Shown: in pieces, positions 18,056 to 26,132 of the stretch
Layout: each line of letters begins with the position of its first letter
Position numbering within the stretch: the first letter of the stretch is position 1
Assembly: GCA_963778895.1 (NCBI GenBank)
Contig: CAVZVZ010000002.1
Coordinates: forward strand, 744,001-808,000
Length of the DNA: 64,000 nucleotides
Direction: 5' to 3'
Source of the DNA: CAVZVZ01 sp963778895
Lineage (GTDB): Bacteria > Actinomycetota > Acidimicrobiia > Acidimicrobiales > Acidimicrobilacustridaceae
The notes under the pieces: model-generated
Told to the model about the DNA's origin: nothing
The model's input: the letters and a program-made list of their open reading frames with translations, nothing else
The model's database searches: none
Translations under genes and position numbers: made by a program

Positions 18056-18619
18056 TCAGAGCTCGTCGAGCCACATGGGGGCACGGTCCAGCAGGAACGT
18101 GCTCACCTCGTGGCACTTGTCGAGCACATCGCACATCTGTTCCTGACCGAGGAAGATCCGGTCGAGCCCGACCTCGATGCGCGCCACGATCGTCAGGCTG
18201 CGTTCCGGGGCATCGGTCACCGACGCGAACGAGTCGATCGCTGACACCTCGAGCGGCAACGTCGTACCACCCACGCCCGCCATCTCCGTCGCGAGCACGA
18301 GCAGATCGGGACCCTTTGGCAATGGCGGCAGCACCCAGGTGAACACGAGTGAGAAGCGGAAGCTCTCCGGTGGCTCGGAACCCTCGGGCAGCTCGAGCAT
18401 CTGATCCTCGAACGCCAACAAGGTGCGCGGCTCGACTTCGAGGGCGAGATGCAGGTCGAGCGGGCCACCGCACGCGTCCTCGGGATGAAGGTCGACCTCC
18501 CACGTCTGACGCAGTGAGTACGTCTCGACGAAGTGGCGTTCGTCGTGCACGTGGAATTGATGATCGACCGCGTGGTCTTTGAGATCGGCGACGAAGCCGG
18601 CGACATCGATGACCGCCAA
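18056..18619 (-). CDS. hypothetical protein, partner of the gene at 17574
   Basis: This 187-residue acidic soluble protein has many beta-prone segments (TWEVDLHPEDACGGPLDLHLALEVEP; FRFSLVFTWVLPPLPKG) and a helical end (LDKCHEVSTFLLDRAPMWLDEL). No known motif and no membrane segment is visible. ATG 18619 starts it. The IMPase-like gene diverges 76 bases away. Its stop is one base from the GTG start of the next gene, so the pair is an operon. Confidence 0.6.
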   Translation of the reverse strand: MAVIDVAGFVADLKDHAVDHQFHVHDERHFVETYSLRQTWEVDLHPEDACGGPLDLHLALEVEPRTLLAFEDQMLELPEGSEPPESFRFSLVFTWVLPPLPKGPDLLVLATEMAGVGGTTLPLEVSAIDSFASVTDAPERSLTIVARIEVGLDRIFLGQEQMCDVLDKCHEVSTFLLDRAPMWLDEL

Positions 18620-18695
18620 CGAACGCTCCTGAGGGTCGGGGACTGCTCCCGTCAGCCTGCCACGGTCACGTCCGGGCGGCTACCGTCGCCCGGAC

Positions 18696-19487
18696 GTGAA
18701 CAACGACACTCTGTTGGAGCTGCTGCACGATACGGCGGCCGCCATCGGCACTGCCCTGGGCGATCTCACCGATTGGGGCCTCGCCGGTACACGGTCCGGT
18801 CAACACCACAGCGATCTGGCCGCCGATCGAGCGGCGCTCCGTGTCCTCGACCATGCCGGCGTCGGTGTTCTGAGCGAGGAATCCGGCGCCCACCGGTTGG
18901 GTCCGGGCGAGGCGAAGGACGACATCGTCGTCGTGCTCGATCCTCTCGATGGTTCGACCAACGCCGCGCAAGGCATCCCGTGGTTCGCCACGAGCATCTG
19001 CGCGGTCGACCGCGACGGCCCTCGTATCGCGCTGGTCGTCGATCTCGCCGGACATCACACGTTCACTGCAATACGCGGCGAAGGCGCACAGCGCGACGGT
19101 GTGTCCATCCATGCCGCGGCCACCTCGACGGTCGATGATTCGATCCTCGGCGTCTCGGGTTACCCGCCGCGCCATCTGGGTTGGAAGCAGTACCGCGCCC
19201 TCGGTGCGGCCGCGCTCGACCTATGTGCGGTGGCAAGTGGAACCCTCGACGGCTATGTGGACTGCAGCGTCGATGCCCACGGTGCGTGGGACTACGCCGC
19301 GGGCGTGCTCATCTGCCGCGAGGCCGGGGGAGTGGTCGAGGACGCGGCCGGCCGCGATCTCATCGTGTTCGACCACGAGGCGCGACGGACCCCCATCGCC
19401 GCCGCGACGGCTCCGTTGCTCGCCGACCTGCTCGAGGCCCGCGCCACGTGGCCGATCTCGGAATCGACGTCGGCACCGAACACCTGA
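18696..19487 (+). CDS. inositol monophosphatase family protein
   Basis: The protein has 263 residues. The metal-binding motifs of the IMPase/FBPase fold are present: LSEESG, VVLDPLDGSTN (DPxDGT/S) and GAWDYAAGVLICREAGG (WDxAAG). The family hydrolyses inositol 1-phosphate, histidinol phosphate or related sugar phosphates with Mg2+. Which one is used here cannot be told from the sequence. GTG 18696 is the start. A Nudix gene follows 16 bases after the stop, probably in the same transcript. Confidence 0.9.
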   Translation: MNNDTLLELLHDTAAAIGTALGDLTDWGLAGTRSGQHHSDLAADRAALRVLDHAGVGVLSEESGAHRLGPGEAKDDIVVVLDPLDGSTNAAQGIPWFATSICAVDRDGPRIALVVDLAGHHTFTAIRGEGAQRDGVSIHAAATSTVDDSILGVSGYPPRHLGWKQYRALGAAALDLCAVASGTLDGYVDCSVDAHGAWDYAAGVLICREAGGVVEDAAGRDLIVFDHEARRTPIAAATAPLLADLLEARATWPISESTSAPNT

Positions 19488-19503
19488 CCTCTACCCTGGT
19501 CGC

Positions 19504-20007
19504 ATGCGACGGCGGCTCCACAGCTTGTTTCTTCGGGTGTACGCCCGGATCCCTCGTCGCGTTCGCCGCGTCTTCGTGCGGACGATCTCACCCTCCTTCA
19601 CGGTGGGAGCGATCTGTGTGATCGAACGCCCTGACGGGGCCGTGCTGCTCGTGCGCCAGGCCTATCGGAATCACTGGGGCATCCCCGGCGGATTGCTGAA
19701 GCGGGGCGAGGAGCCGACCGACGCGGCGCGTCGCGAGGTCTTCGAAGAGGTGGGTATCGCGATCGAGTTGGTGGGCGAGCCCGCCGTCGTGGTCGACGCC
19801 GAGCCGCAACGCATCGACATCGTCTACCGCGCTCGACCGGTCACCCTCTCGGAGCTCGAGCACGTGCGGCCTCGTTCCCCCGAGATCCGCGAGGCGCGTT
19901 GGTTCCCTCCCGATGCACTACCCGAATTGCAGGTCGAAACGGCGAGTGCGTTGGTCGCGCTCGCTCGGTCATCGGCGGCCCCGCAGTCGACTCCGCTCCC
20001 TCGCTAG
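19504..20007 (+). CDS. Nudix hydrolase
   Basis: This 167-residue protein has a complete Nudix box (GGLLKRGEEPTDAARREVFEEVGI), which binds Mg2+ and cleaves nucleoside-diphosphate-X compounds. A basic, partly hydrophobic N-terminus (MRRRLHSLFLRVYARIPRRVRR) precedes the TVGAICVIERPDGAVLLVRQ strand and could be a membrane-association helix. ATG 19504 is the start. Substrate is unknown. The convergent SDR gene ends 10 bases downstream. Confidence 0.9.
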   Translation: MRRRLHSLFLRVYARIPRRVRRVFVRTISPSFTVGAICVIERPDGAVLLVRQAYRNHWGIPGGLLKRGEEPTDAARREVFEEVGIAIELVGEPAVVVDAEPQRIDIVYRARPVTLSELEHVRPRSPEIREARWFPPDALPELQVETASALVALARSSAAPQSTPLPR

Positions 20008-20017
20008 CGCAGCGCGG

Positions 20018-20843
20018 TCAGCGCAGCGCACCGCCGGACACGGCAATCGCCTGGCCGCTGACGAACGACGCGTCCGCACCGCACAGGAACGCGGCGACGG
20101 ATGCCACCTCATCCGCTGACTGCAGCCTTCCGGCCGGAATGCTGCGTCGCATCCAGTCGTCGATGCCGCCGTCACGGTCGGCCAGCTCGGCCAAGCCGGG
20201 GTTCGGTTGGTCGGACGCCACTCCCAACGGCAGCACCGCGTTGGCGCGGACGCCCACGGCCGCCAGTTCGAGGGCGAGGACCTCGACCAGTCGCACGACG
20301 CCGGCCCGCGCCGCGGAGAAGGCGCCGTAGCCCTCGGGCGTACTGCGCGCCGCGAACGACGAGAGCACCACGATGGCGCCGCCGCCACCGCACTCGATCA
20401 TCGCCTCGGCGCGCGGCGCGGGTGACCACCCACGCCGAGAGGAGATTCGTGTCGAGACAGCGGTCCCACGATTGCTCGTCGATGTCGAGCAGCCGCCCGG
20501 TGCCGAGGTGCGGACCGGTGCCACCGGCGAAGTGACAGCACACATCGAGTCGACCGAGCTCGTCGACCGTCGCGTTCACCGCAGACTGCACCGCGTCCAC
20601 ATCCGACGGATCGAGCTCGAAGGTCAGTGCCCGTCGCCCCAATTGCCGGATCTCCTCCGCGACGGCGTCGAGCGCGCCGGGGGCAACGCCATCGCTGTCG
20701 CGCTCATCGCTGTCGCGACTGGCCTGGTCGACGCACACCACATCGGCACCATCGCGCGCGAGGCGTAGTGCCGTCGCCCGTCCCATGCCGGGCGCGCGTG
20801 CTGCGCCGGTGACGAACGCAACCTTCCCGTCGAGTCCAGCCAT
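20018..20843 (-). CDS. short-chain dehydrogenase/reductase with altered catalytic residues (one frameshift)
   Basis: From ATG 20843 it shows the NAD(P)-binding TGAARAPGMGRATALRL and the CCHFAGG segment. The frame shifts by one base near 20410-20415 (skipping one base restores VTRAAAEAMIE) and continues to 20018 with VVLSSFAARSTPEGYGAFSAARAG and a normal C-terminus. At the active site the usual YxxxK reads FSAAR, that is Phe for Tyr and Arg for Lys. The gene next door keeps YSAAK. It may be a non-catalytic partner. The ATG lies two bases after the stop of the upstream SDR. Confidence 0.78.
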
Positions 20844-20845
20844 GC

Positions 20846-21703
20846 TCAAACCATCGTCTGTCCGCCGCTGACGTTCACGGCCTCACCCGTGATGTAGTCG
20901 GCATCGTCGGAGAGAAGGAACGCGATGGCCGCGGCAACCTCCTCAGGTTGTTCCAGCCGGCGCAGCGGAATCTCGTGCTCGAGCCATTGGGCGAAGCCGC
21001 CGTTGTAGGTCGCGTTCATGAGCTGTTCGAAGCTGTTCTCGGGATTCACGAGATCGGTGTCGACCGTGCCGGGACACACCGCGTTGACGGTGATGGCGTC
21101 GGGACCGAGCTCGCGGGCCAACGTCTGTGTGAGCGCGATGACGGCCGCTTTCGCCGCGGAGTAGGCACCGAGCATCGGCCAGCCGACCTTGCCAGCCTGT
21201 GACGACACGTTCACGATCCGACCCGGCGAGCCCGCGTCGATCATGCGACGCGCCGCGGCGCGGCTCACGATCCACGTTCCCTTGAGGTTGATGTCGATGA
21301 CCTGGCGGAAGCCGGCTTCGTCGACCATCAGCAGGGGACCGGCGCCCATGCCGAACCCCGCCCCTCCCGCCACGTTCGCGACCAGCTGGATCGGTCCGAG
21401 CTGTTCGGTCGCGTCGGCCACGGCGGTGTGCACGGCATCCCAGTCCGAGACATCGGCCGTTACCGCGATGGCGCGCCGGCCGAGACCCTCGATCTCGGCG
21501 ACCACTTCGGCAAGTTCATCCGCGCTGGCCGTGCCGTGGGTCGGAAACTTGGCGAAGGGTTTGGCGATGTCGAGGCAAGCGACATCCGCGCCTTCCTCGG
21601 CCAGCCGCAGAGCCGTGGCCCGACCGATGCCACGTCGTCGGGCTGCGCCGGTGACCAGAGCGACCTTGCCCTCGATCCCGCGCAACGTCGGGTGGTCGGC
21701 CAT
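20846..21703 (-). CDS. short-chain dehydrogenase/reductase
   Basis: A 285-residue classical SDR with TGAARRRGIGRATALRL (cofactor loop), NVAGG, catalytic Ser in NVSSQAG, catalytic YSAAK, and VCPGTVDT and ITGEAVNVSGGQ at the C-terminus. It should oxidise or reduce a small alcohol/ketone with NAD(P). The first gene of a two-gene SDR operon, it is followed almost without gap by a catalytically altered paralogue. A SnoaL-like gene diverges 45 bases away. Confidence 0.92.
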   Translation of the reverse strand: MADHPTLRGIEGKVALVTGAARRRGIGRATALRLAEEGADVACLDIAKPFAKFPTHGTASADELAEVVAEIEGLGRRAIAVTADVSDWDAVHTAVADATEQLGPIQLVANVAGGAGFGMGAGPLLMVDEAGFRQVIDINLKGTWIVSRAAARRMIDAGSPGRIVNVSSQAGKVGWPMLGAYSAAKAAVIALTQTLARELGPDAITVNAVCPGTVDTDLVNPENSFEQLMNATYNGGFAQWLEHEIPLRRLEQPEEVAAAIAFLLSDDADYITGEAVNVSGGQTMV

Positions 21704-21748
21704 CAGCGCACATTAGGCTCCTGCAGTCCGCGGCGCAGGAGGTCTGCG

Positions 21749-22174
21749 ATGGGGTCTGAGATCGAGCGGATCGTGCTCGACTTCGTTCACGCCGCCTATG
21801 GCGAGCACATGGACGTCGACGCGATGACCGCGTTGATGGCGGACGAATTCATGTGGCAACTCAACGTACCGCTCTCGCCGGTGATCACCGGACGGGACGC
21901 GGCCCGCGCCGAGCTCGAGCGGCACAACCAGATGTCGACGGGTATGGTCGACGGCAGCGAGATCCGGACGGTCGTGTCCAACGACGAGACCGTCGTCGTC
22001 GAGCGGGTCGACGTGAACATCGTGTTCGGCAAGAAGGTCACGTTCCACGTAACGGCCATCTTCGAGGTCCGCGACGGCGCCATCGAGTCCTGGCGCGAGT
22101 ACTGGGACACGGGCGACGCTGCGCACCAGCTCGGTATTGATCCTGCGCAGATGTTCGAGCACCTCGGCCCCTGA
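21749..22174 (+). CDS. SnoaL/NTF2-like domain protein
   Basis: This 141-residue protein has the cone-shaped NTF2-like fold pattern: helix IERIVLDFVHAAYGEHMDVDAMTALMAD, strands around FMWQLNVPLSPVITG, and the closing FEVRDGAIESWREYWDT, which resembles limonene-1,2-epoxide-hydrolase/SnoaL proteins. It may be a small hydrolase, isomerase or ligand-binding protein. ATG 21749 has an excellent AGGAGG site at 21737-21742. It diverges from the SDR operon, so the genes may share one pathway. Confidence 0.82.
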   Translation: MGSEIERIVLDFVHAAYGEHMDVDAMTALMADEFMWQLNVPLSPVITGRDAARAELERHNQMSTGMVDGSEIRTVVSNDETVVVERVDVNIVFGKKVTFHVTAIFEVRDGAIESWREYWDTGDAAHQLGIDPAQMFEHLGP

Positions 22175-22227
22175 GCGGCGGCCGGAGCGGTGGACTCACC
22201 CACCGCAACGTAGACTTGTCCGTTCCC

Positions 22228-22301
22228 GGGCGCTTAGCTCAGTTGGCTAGAGCACCTCCCTTACAAGGAGGGGGTCACAGGTTCGAGTCCTGTAGCGCCC
22301 A
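22228..22301 (+). tRNA. tRNA-Val (anticodon TAC)
   Basis: A 74-base cloverleaf with acceptor GGGCGCT/AGCGCCC, D-arm TAGCTCAGTTGG, anticodon stem CCTCC/GGAGG around loop CTTACAA, and T-loop GTTCGAGTC. Anticodon TAC reads GUA/GUG Val codons. CCA is not encoded. TAGACT at 22211-22216 is a plausible -10 box. Its 3' half is repeated at 23561 and 24426. Confidence 0.96.
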
Positions 22302-22643
22302 CAAACCTTGGTAAGACAAGGCTCCGTGACTCCCTGGGCAGCGAGTGAGGTCGGCCTCGTGAAGCTGGGCGCCCGACTCAGGTCTCGCCGCTATCGAACG
22401 ATGCCCTCGAGGACGGTCCGCGGCGCCGCCGCATAGCGGCTGGTCTGGTCGTTTGCCTGCGGCTCGGGGTCTCGTACGTATCGGGCAGGCGCAACCCGTC
22501 GGACTTTCGGAGTAGTTGCCACAGGGAACGCGATTCCGAGCTTGGTCGGCTCAGGGACTTTCTGCCCTGTTCTTGCGTCTGCCCAACGGCGGATGCTCGA
22601 AGTTGCGGCGAGTTCGTCGCTTGGGGCATGTGAGGAGGCCGAG
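22302..22643 (+). other. non-coding stretch between tRNA-Val and the Calx-beta gene
   Basis: These 342 bases hold no convincing gene on either strand. A short CCTTG/CAAGG inverted repeat (22306-22321) follows the tRNA but lacks a T-run. The 3' end contains the TGAGGAGGCC ribosome site of the next gene. A promoter for that gene is presumably here, but I cannot single one out. Confidence 0.5.
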
Positions 22644-23531
22644 ATGTTCCGACGACGGGTTGTGGCCGCGATAAGCGTGTTGGTGTTCAGTGCGGGCGTC
22701 GCGGTAGTAACCGCGTCTCCGGCGATTGCGACCGCTCCAATTATCTCGATTGGCTCGGCAGGAGTACTCCAAAACGTCTATGGCAACGCGTGTCCGCCGT
22801 TGCATACGTGCCCAACTCCGAAAGTCCCGGCTCGTTTCGCTGTGACCTTGTCAGAGCCGTCGACGTCAATAGTGAGCGTGCACTACGCGATCGAAGCGGA
22901 CGGCTCCGGATCGGCTCTCCCGGGCGACGATTTCGTGGCGAGGTCTGCGACGGTGACATTCGATCCGTCGGCCCGGACTGGGCTAACTCCTACCACCAAA
23001 TACGTGACAGCGATGGTCCTCTCTACAGGGCAGGCGGGCCCGGACGCGACGTTCCGAGTCGTCCTCTCCGAACCGACGGGGGGATATGCACTCGGGCGGT
23101 CGGTCGCCACCGGAACCATCTTCGACCAGGGAAATTCCGATTACCCCGCTGCCGGCGTAGGTGATGCCACCGTCATCGAAGGCAACGTGGGAAAGGTCAA
23201 CGCCGCAAAGGTGACGGTCACACTGCCTGGCGGCAGAAATGTCAACTCGGGCGATTGCACGATGCAGGTCGCGCTGGTGCCGGAGACCGCGAGCGCTCAA
23301 GGTGACTTCAAGGCAGGGTCCTTCACGGTGACCTTCCATCCGAGGCAGTGGCAGAAGGCCATCCGCGTCATCGTCTACCCCGACACAGTCGCGGAGCCCG
23401 ATGAGACCGTGTCCGTGGTCGTGTCGAACTCCACGTGTGGGGATTACTTTGGCGGGTACCCGAATTCCCACTTTGTCGTATACCCGCTGGTCCGCTCCGT
23501 TGGCACGATTACGATCCTCAACGACGACTAA
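22644..23531 (+). CDS. secreted protein with two Calx-beta-like domains
   Basis: The protein has 295 residues. A Sec signal peptide (MFRRRVVAAISVLVFSAGVAVV...ASPAIA-TA) is followed by two immunoglobulin-like Calx-beta repeats. The first runs to about residue 160 (ALPGDDFVARSATVTFDPSA; TFRVVLSEPTGGYALG). The second has ATVIEGN, GDFKAGSFTVTFHPRQWQKAIRVIVYPDTVAEPDETVSVVVS and TITILNDD. Calx-beta domains bind calcium and occur in adhesins. ATG 22644 has a GAGGAGG site. It is the only cargo between tRNA-Val and its first tail repeat. Confidence 0.82.
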   Translation: MFRRRVVAAISVLVFSAGVAVVTASPAIATAPIISIGSAGVLQNVYGNACPPLHTCPTPKVPARFAVTLSEPSTSIVSVHYAIEADGSGSALPGDDFVARSATVTFDPSARTGLTPTTKYVTAMVLSTGQAGPDATFRVVLSEPTGGYALGRSVATGTIFDQGNSDYPAAGVGDATVIEGNVGKVNAAKVTVTLPGGRNVNSGDCTMQVALVPETASAQGDFKAGSFTVTFHPRQWQKAIRVIVYPDTVAEPDETVSVVVSNSTCGDYFGGYPNSHFVVYPLVRSVGTITILNDD

Positions 23532-23560
23532 CGACGGAGGGTGGAGGTCCGGGTCTGTCT

Positions 23561-23588
23561 CAGGTGCGAGTCCTGTGGCGCCCACAAA
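23561..23588 (+). repeat. tRNA-Val 3'-half direct repeat, copy 1
   Basis: The 28 bases CAGGTGCGAGTCCTGTGGCG plus CCCACAAA match 22278-22305 (T-arm, acceptor 3' strand, discriminator and four bases beyond) with two substitutions. GGAGG and GGGTC of the anticodon arm and variable loop can still be made out just upstream. Same strand as the tRNA, no 5' half. It closes the Calx-beta segment. Confidence 0.8.
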
Positions 23589-23627
23589 GATCTTCATCAG
23601 TCAGGTCTCCAATGTCCTGACCGCCGT

Positions 23628-24317
23628 CTACGGGACCGCGAAGTCGACATAGAAGTGGTCGTCGACGGCCTCGTAGGTCAGGTGGGCTTCCCCGATGTAG
23701 ACCGGACTCGGCCAGTTGCCATCGAGTTCCAATCCGACGTGCGTGTTCCCATCGGCTTGGTTGAGTGTCACTGGCGTTGTCGCGGGGGAGTCCACCGACG
23801 TGCACGCTTGTGCCGTGCGAACCCACACCTCCGGGCCGTCGGACTCAGGCAGAGGTCCGTCGACCGGGCAGACCAGCAGGCTTCCACCTGCGGGTAGCTG
23901 TGGCACTTGGATCTGGATGGCATCCGAGGTTGGGTGAATGGAAACCGCAACACCCCGCCGACCTCCTACGGGTACGTAGACGTTGTTGAGCACTGCCTCA
24001 CGGAGGCTGTGCCCATTGGGCAGGGAGCTCACGCTGGCGTCGATGGCTGCCGGACGCGGCGTGCGTGCAGGGCCCGTTACAGAAGTCCCACGACCGACGG
24101 CGGTGCCGGCTTCAGTCGAGGCAGACGAGCCGGAGTCGGTTGTTGTGGCCGAGCAGCTGGCGAAGAGGATCCCGGTCGATGTCAGCACTACGCCGGTCAG
24201 CGCGAGGCGTCGATACAGCGTTCTCGAGCCCCACAACCGCAGCGATCGGACTTGTTCCACGTCGTCGGACGGTAGCTGTGAGGCGCTTGAGAGGTGGTCA
24301 ATGTGGGCGGACGCCAA
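23628..24317 (-). CDS. putative lipoprotein
   Basis: The open frame has 229 residues from TTG 24317. GTG 24260 is a more compact alternative start that places a lipoprotein signal (YRRLALTGVVLTSTGILFAS, then Cys) near residue 36. After the Cys comes a Ser/Thr/Gly-rich spacer, then a folded part with LREAVLNNVYVPVGGRRGVAVSI, LLVCPVDGPLPESDG and VYIGEAHLTYEAVDDHFYVDF. No known family is recognised. It should be anchored outside the membrane. It is the only gene between the two tRNA-Val tail repeats and is antisense to them. Confidence 0.65.
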   Translation of the reverse strand: MASAHIDHLSSASQLPSDDVEQVRSLRLWGSRTLYRRLALTGVVLTSTGILFASCSATTTDSGSSASTEAGTAVGRGTSVTGPARTPRPAAIDASVSSLPNGHSLREAVLNNVYVPVGGRRGVAVSIHPTSDAIQIQVPQLPAGGSLLVCPVDGPLPESDGPEVWVRTAQACTSVDSPATTPVTLNQADGNTHVGLELDGNWPSPVYIGEAHLTYEAVDDHFYVDFAVP

Positions 24318-24425
24318 GTCGTCGAGTGGGTGGCGTGACCGGTCATTGCAGACCCTTTACCTGTCGGCTTGCGCTTGTTGGCTTCCTGCGCTTTTGCGTT
24401 TCCGCATTGCGCATCCGTAGCGCTG

Positions 24426-24467
24426 CCTTACAAGGAGGGGTCACAGGTTCGAGCCTGTAGCGCCCAC
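24426..24467 (+). repeat. tRNA-Val 3'-half direct repeat, copy 2
   Basis: These 42 bases match 22259-22302 of the tRNA region from the anticodon loop (CCTTACAAGGAGG) through the acceptor end (GTAGCGCCCAC), with two single-base deletions as the only differences. Same strand, no 5' half. It is the best-preserved tail copy and marks the right end of the lipoprotein segment. Confidence 0.85.
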
Positions 24468-24775
24468 CCGTTGTCAGAAATACAACATCTGCCCTGATCA
24501 GGGGCCATCTCGCGTGACCGATCGCTCGGGCAGGATCGTCTTCTCTTTCAAACAGTGAAGATCCCCCTTGATGGAGCAGGCGCGAAGTTGGCCGGTCGGC
24601 GACCGCGATCGATGGCTGCAATGCGGGACTGGCGCGATCGCGGAGCGTCCATGTTGAGATCTCGCCAGGTTCTCCACGACGCTGCCGGATCGGCGGATCG
24701 GGGCGTGACGCGCTTACTCGTTCGCGTACCGCGAGCGTCCCCTTCCGGCACTTCGGGACAGTCGGCGATCGTGTC
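24468..24775 (+). other. stretch without a recognisable gene
   Basis: About 300 bases between the second tRNA-Val tail repeat and the GDT1-like remnant. Open frames exist on both strands, but their translations are rich in Arg, Ser and Ala without family resemblance, as expected for high-GC shadow frames. It may be decayed remainder of the GDT1-like gene. Confidence 0.4.
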
Positions 24776-24921
24776 GTGGGCCGCGAACGCGGCGGCGACG
24801 CCGCACCAGACGAGCGCGGGCCGCAACCGGGTACCGAGCACGAGCGCGGCGACCATGGTCTTGTCGGGTAGCTCCGCGGGAAGATCACAGCGAAGACGGC
24901 GAGCACGGTGAGGGGGCTCAT
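24776..24921 (-). pseudogene. N-terminal remnant of a GDT1/TMEM165 (UPF0016)-like cation transporter
   Basis: From ATG 24921 the translation is MSPLTVLAVFAVIFP. A one-base loss in the following G/C run then shifts the frame, and the text resumes as ELPDKTMVAALVLGTRLRPA, continuing to VAAAFAAH. The E-x-P-D-K-T signature and helix order are those of the first half-repeat of UPF0016 Mn2+/Ca2+ exporters (usual motif E-x-G-D-K-S/T). Similarity ends near 24776, so most of the gene is missing. A further 140 bases to the CDF stop contain only a short fragment (QLDQLMLVG) that I cannot assign. Confidence 0.6.
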
Positions 24922-25061
24922 CCGGGCGCCTTGGCTTACAGACCGCGTCCCGGCTGGATCATCTCGACCTCACGTTTGGGCTGTTCGAGGTTGCTCCCGA
25001 GGCCGGCGTGAGGCCCCGACCAGCATGAGCTGGTCGAGTTGGGAGTCCACGTCTCTGGTGC

Positions 25062-26132
25062 TCAGCGGTGGTGCGAGAGGTCGGCGTGGGCCGAATCTCG
25101 TGAAGCGTCCTCGGGTTCGACGTGTACGGCGACGTGGTCGAGATGTGCGATGTGATGGAGCAGTTCGTGTTCCACGGCGTGCGCGACTGCGTGGGCCTCG
25201 GCGATCCCAAGGCTTGGTGAGACGCCGATCGCGAGGTCGGAGTGGAGTCGATGACCCTCCCACCGCACTTGCACCTCATGCACGGCCGCGACACCGGGTA
25301 CCTGGGCTGCTTGTTCTTCGAGTCGGTCGACGAGGCTCGGGTCGACACTGTTCATCAAGCGCCGGAGCACTTCGACCGCGGCTCTCCTGAGCACCGCGAG
25401 GATGGCGATCGAGATGAGGAGGCCGGCGACGGGGTCTGCGGCGGGCCAGCCCGCCCAGACGCCGAGCGCTCCGGCCACGACTGCGAGCGAGGTGAAGCCA
25501 TCGGTGCGGGCGTGGTAGCCGTCGGCGACCAACGCGGCCGAGCCAATCGCGTTGCCTTCTCGGATGCGGTAGAGCGCGACGAGTTCGTTGCCGATGAATC
25601 CAATGACGCCCGCGGCGACCACCCAGCCCAGGTAGTCGACTCCGTGCGGGGTGATGAGGCGGAGGATCGCCTCGCCGGCGGCGATAACGGCAGACACGGC
25701 GATCATCGCGATCACGAACAGTCCGGCGAGGTCTTCGGCGCGCCCGTAGCCGTAGGTGTATCGACGTGTGGGTGCTCGCCGGGCGACGCGAAACGCGATG
25801 AAGAGCGGAATCGCGGTGAGGGCGTCGCTGAAGTTGTGGATCGTGTCCGCGAGCAACGCGACCGATCCCGACACGAAGATCACGACGAGTTGCGCCAGCG
25901 CGGTCAGCAGCAGCGCGACGAATGAGATCTTGACTGCCCGGATGCCGCGCCGCGACGACTCGAGGGCCGTGTCGAGCGAGTCGACGGCATCGTGGCTGTG
26001 CGGAGAGAAGATCTCGGCTACGACACCTCTGATCCCATGCCGATGCTCATGCGGGTGCGCATGCGCGTCCGCATCGACTGGTTGAAGGCCGTCGCTGTGG
26101 GGGTGTTGCGCACCGGACGTGTCTGTGCTCAT
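25062..26132 (-). CDS. CDF-family divalent cation exporter
   Basis: The protein has 356 residues. A His-rich N-terminus (HPHSDG..HAHPHEHRHG) precedes six membrane helices. The two HxxxD-type metal sites expected of zinc-transporting CDFs are visible: ADTIHNFSDAL in helix 2 and ADGYHARTDGF in helix 5. The cytoplasmic domain (VHEVQVRWEGHRLHSDLAIGVSP) and a His-rich tail follow. It should export Zn2+ or a related ion in exchange for protons. ATG 26132 overlaps the arsR-type regulator stop by 4 bases, giving a coupled regulator-exporter operon. Confidence 0.93.
   Translation of the reverse strand: MSTDTSGAQHPHSDGLQPVDADAHAHPHEHRHGIRGVVAEIFSPHSHDAVDSLDTALESSRRGIRAVKISFVALLLTALAQLVVIFVSGSVALLADTIHNFSDALTAIPLFIAFRVARRAPTRRYTYGYGRAEDLAGLFVIAMIAVSAVIAAGEAILRLITPHGVDYLGWVVAAGVIGFIGNELVALYRIREGNAIGSAALVADGYHARTDGFTSLAVVAGALGVWAGWPAADPVAGLLISIAILAVLRRAAVEVLRRLMNSVDPSLVDRLEEQAAQVPGVAAVHEVQVRWEGHRLHSDLAIGVSPSLGIAEAHAVAHAVEHELLHHIAHLDHVAVHVEPEDASRDSAHADLSHHR

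Noticed and set aside
22306..22321. Terminator hairpin after tRNA-Val
   Set aside because: The CCTTG/CAAGG stem has only five pairs and no T-run follows.
24426..24467. A second complete tRNA-Val gene
   Set aside because: Only the 3' half is present; the acceptor 5' strand and D-arm are missing, and two bases are deleted in the anticodon and T-arms.
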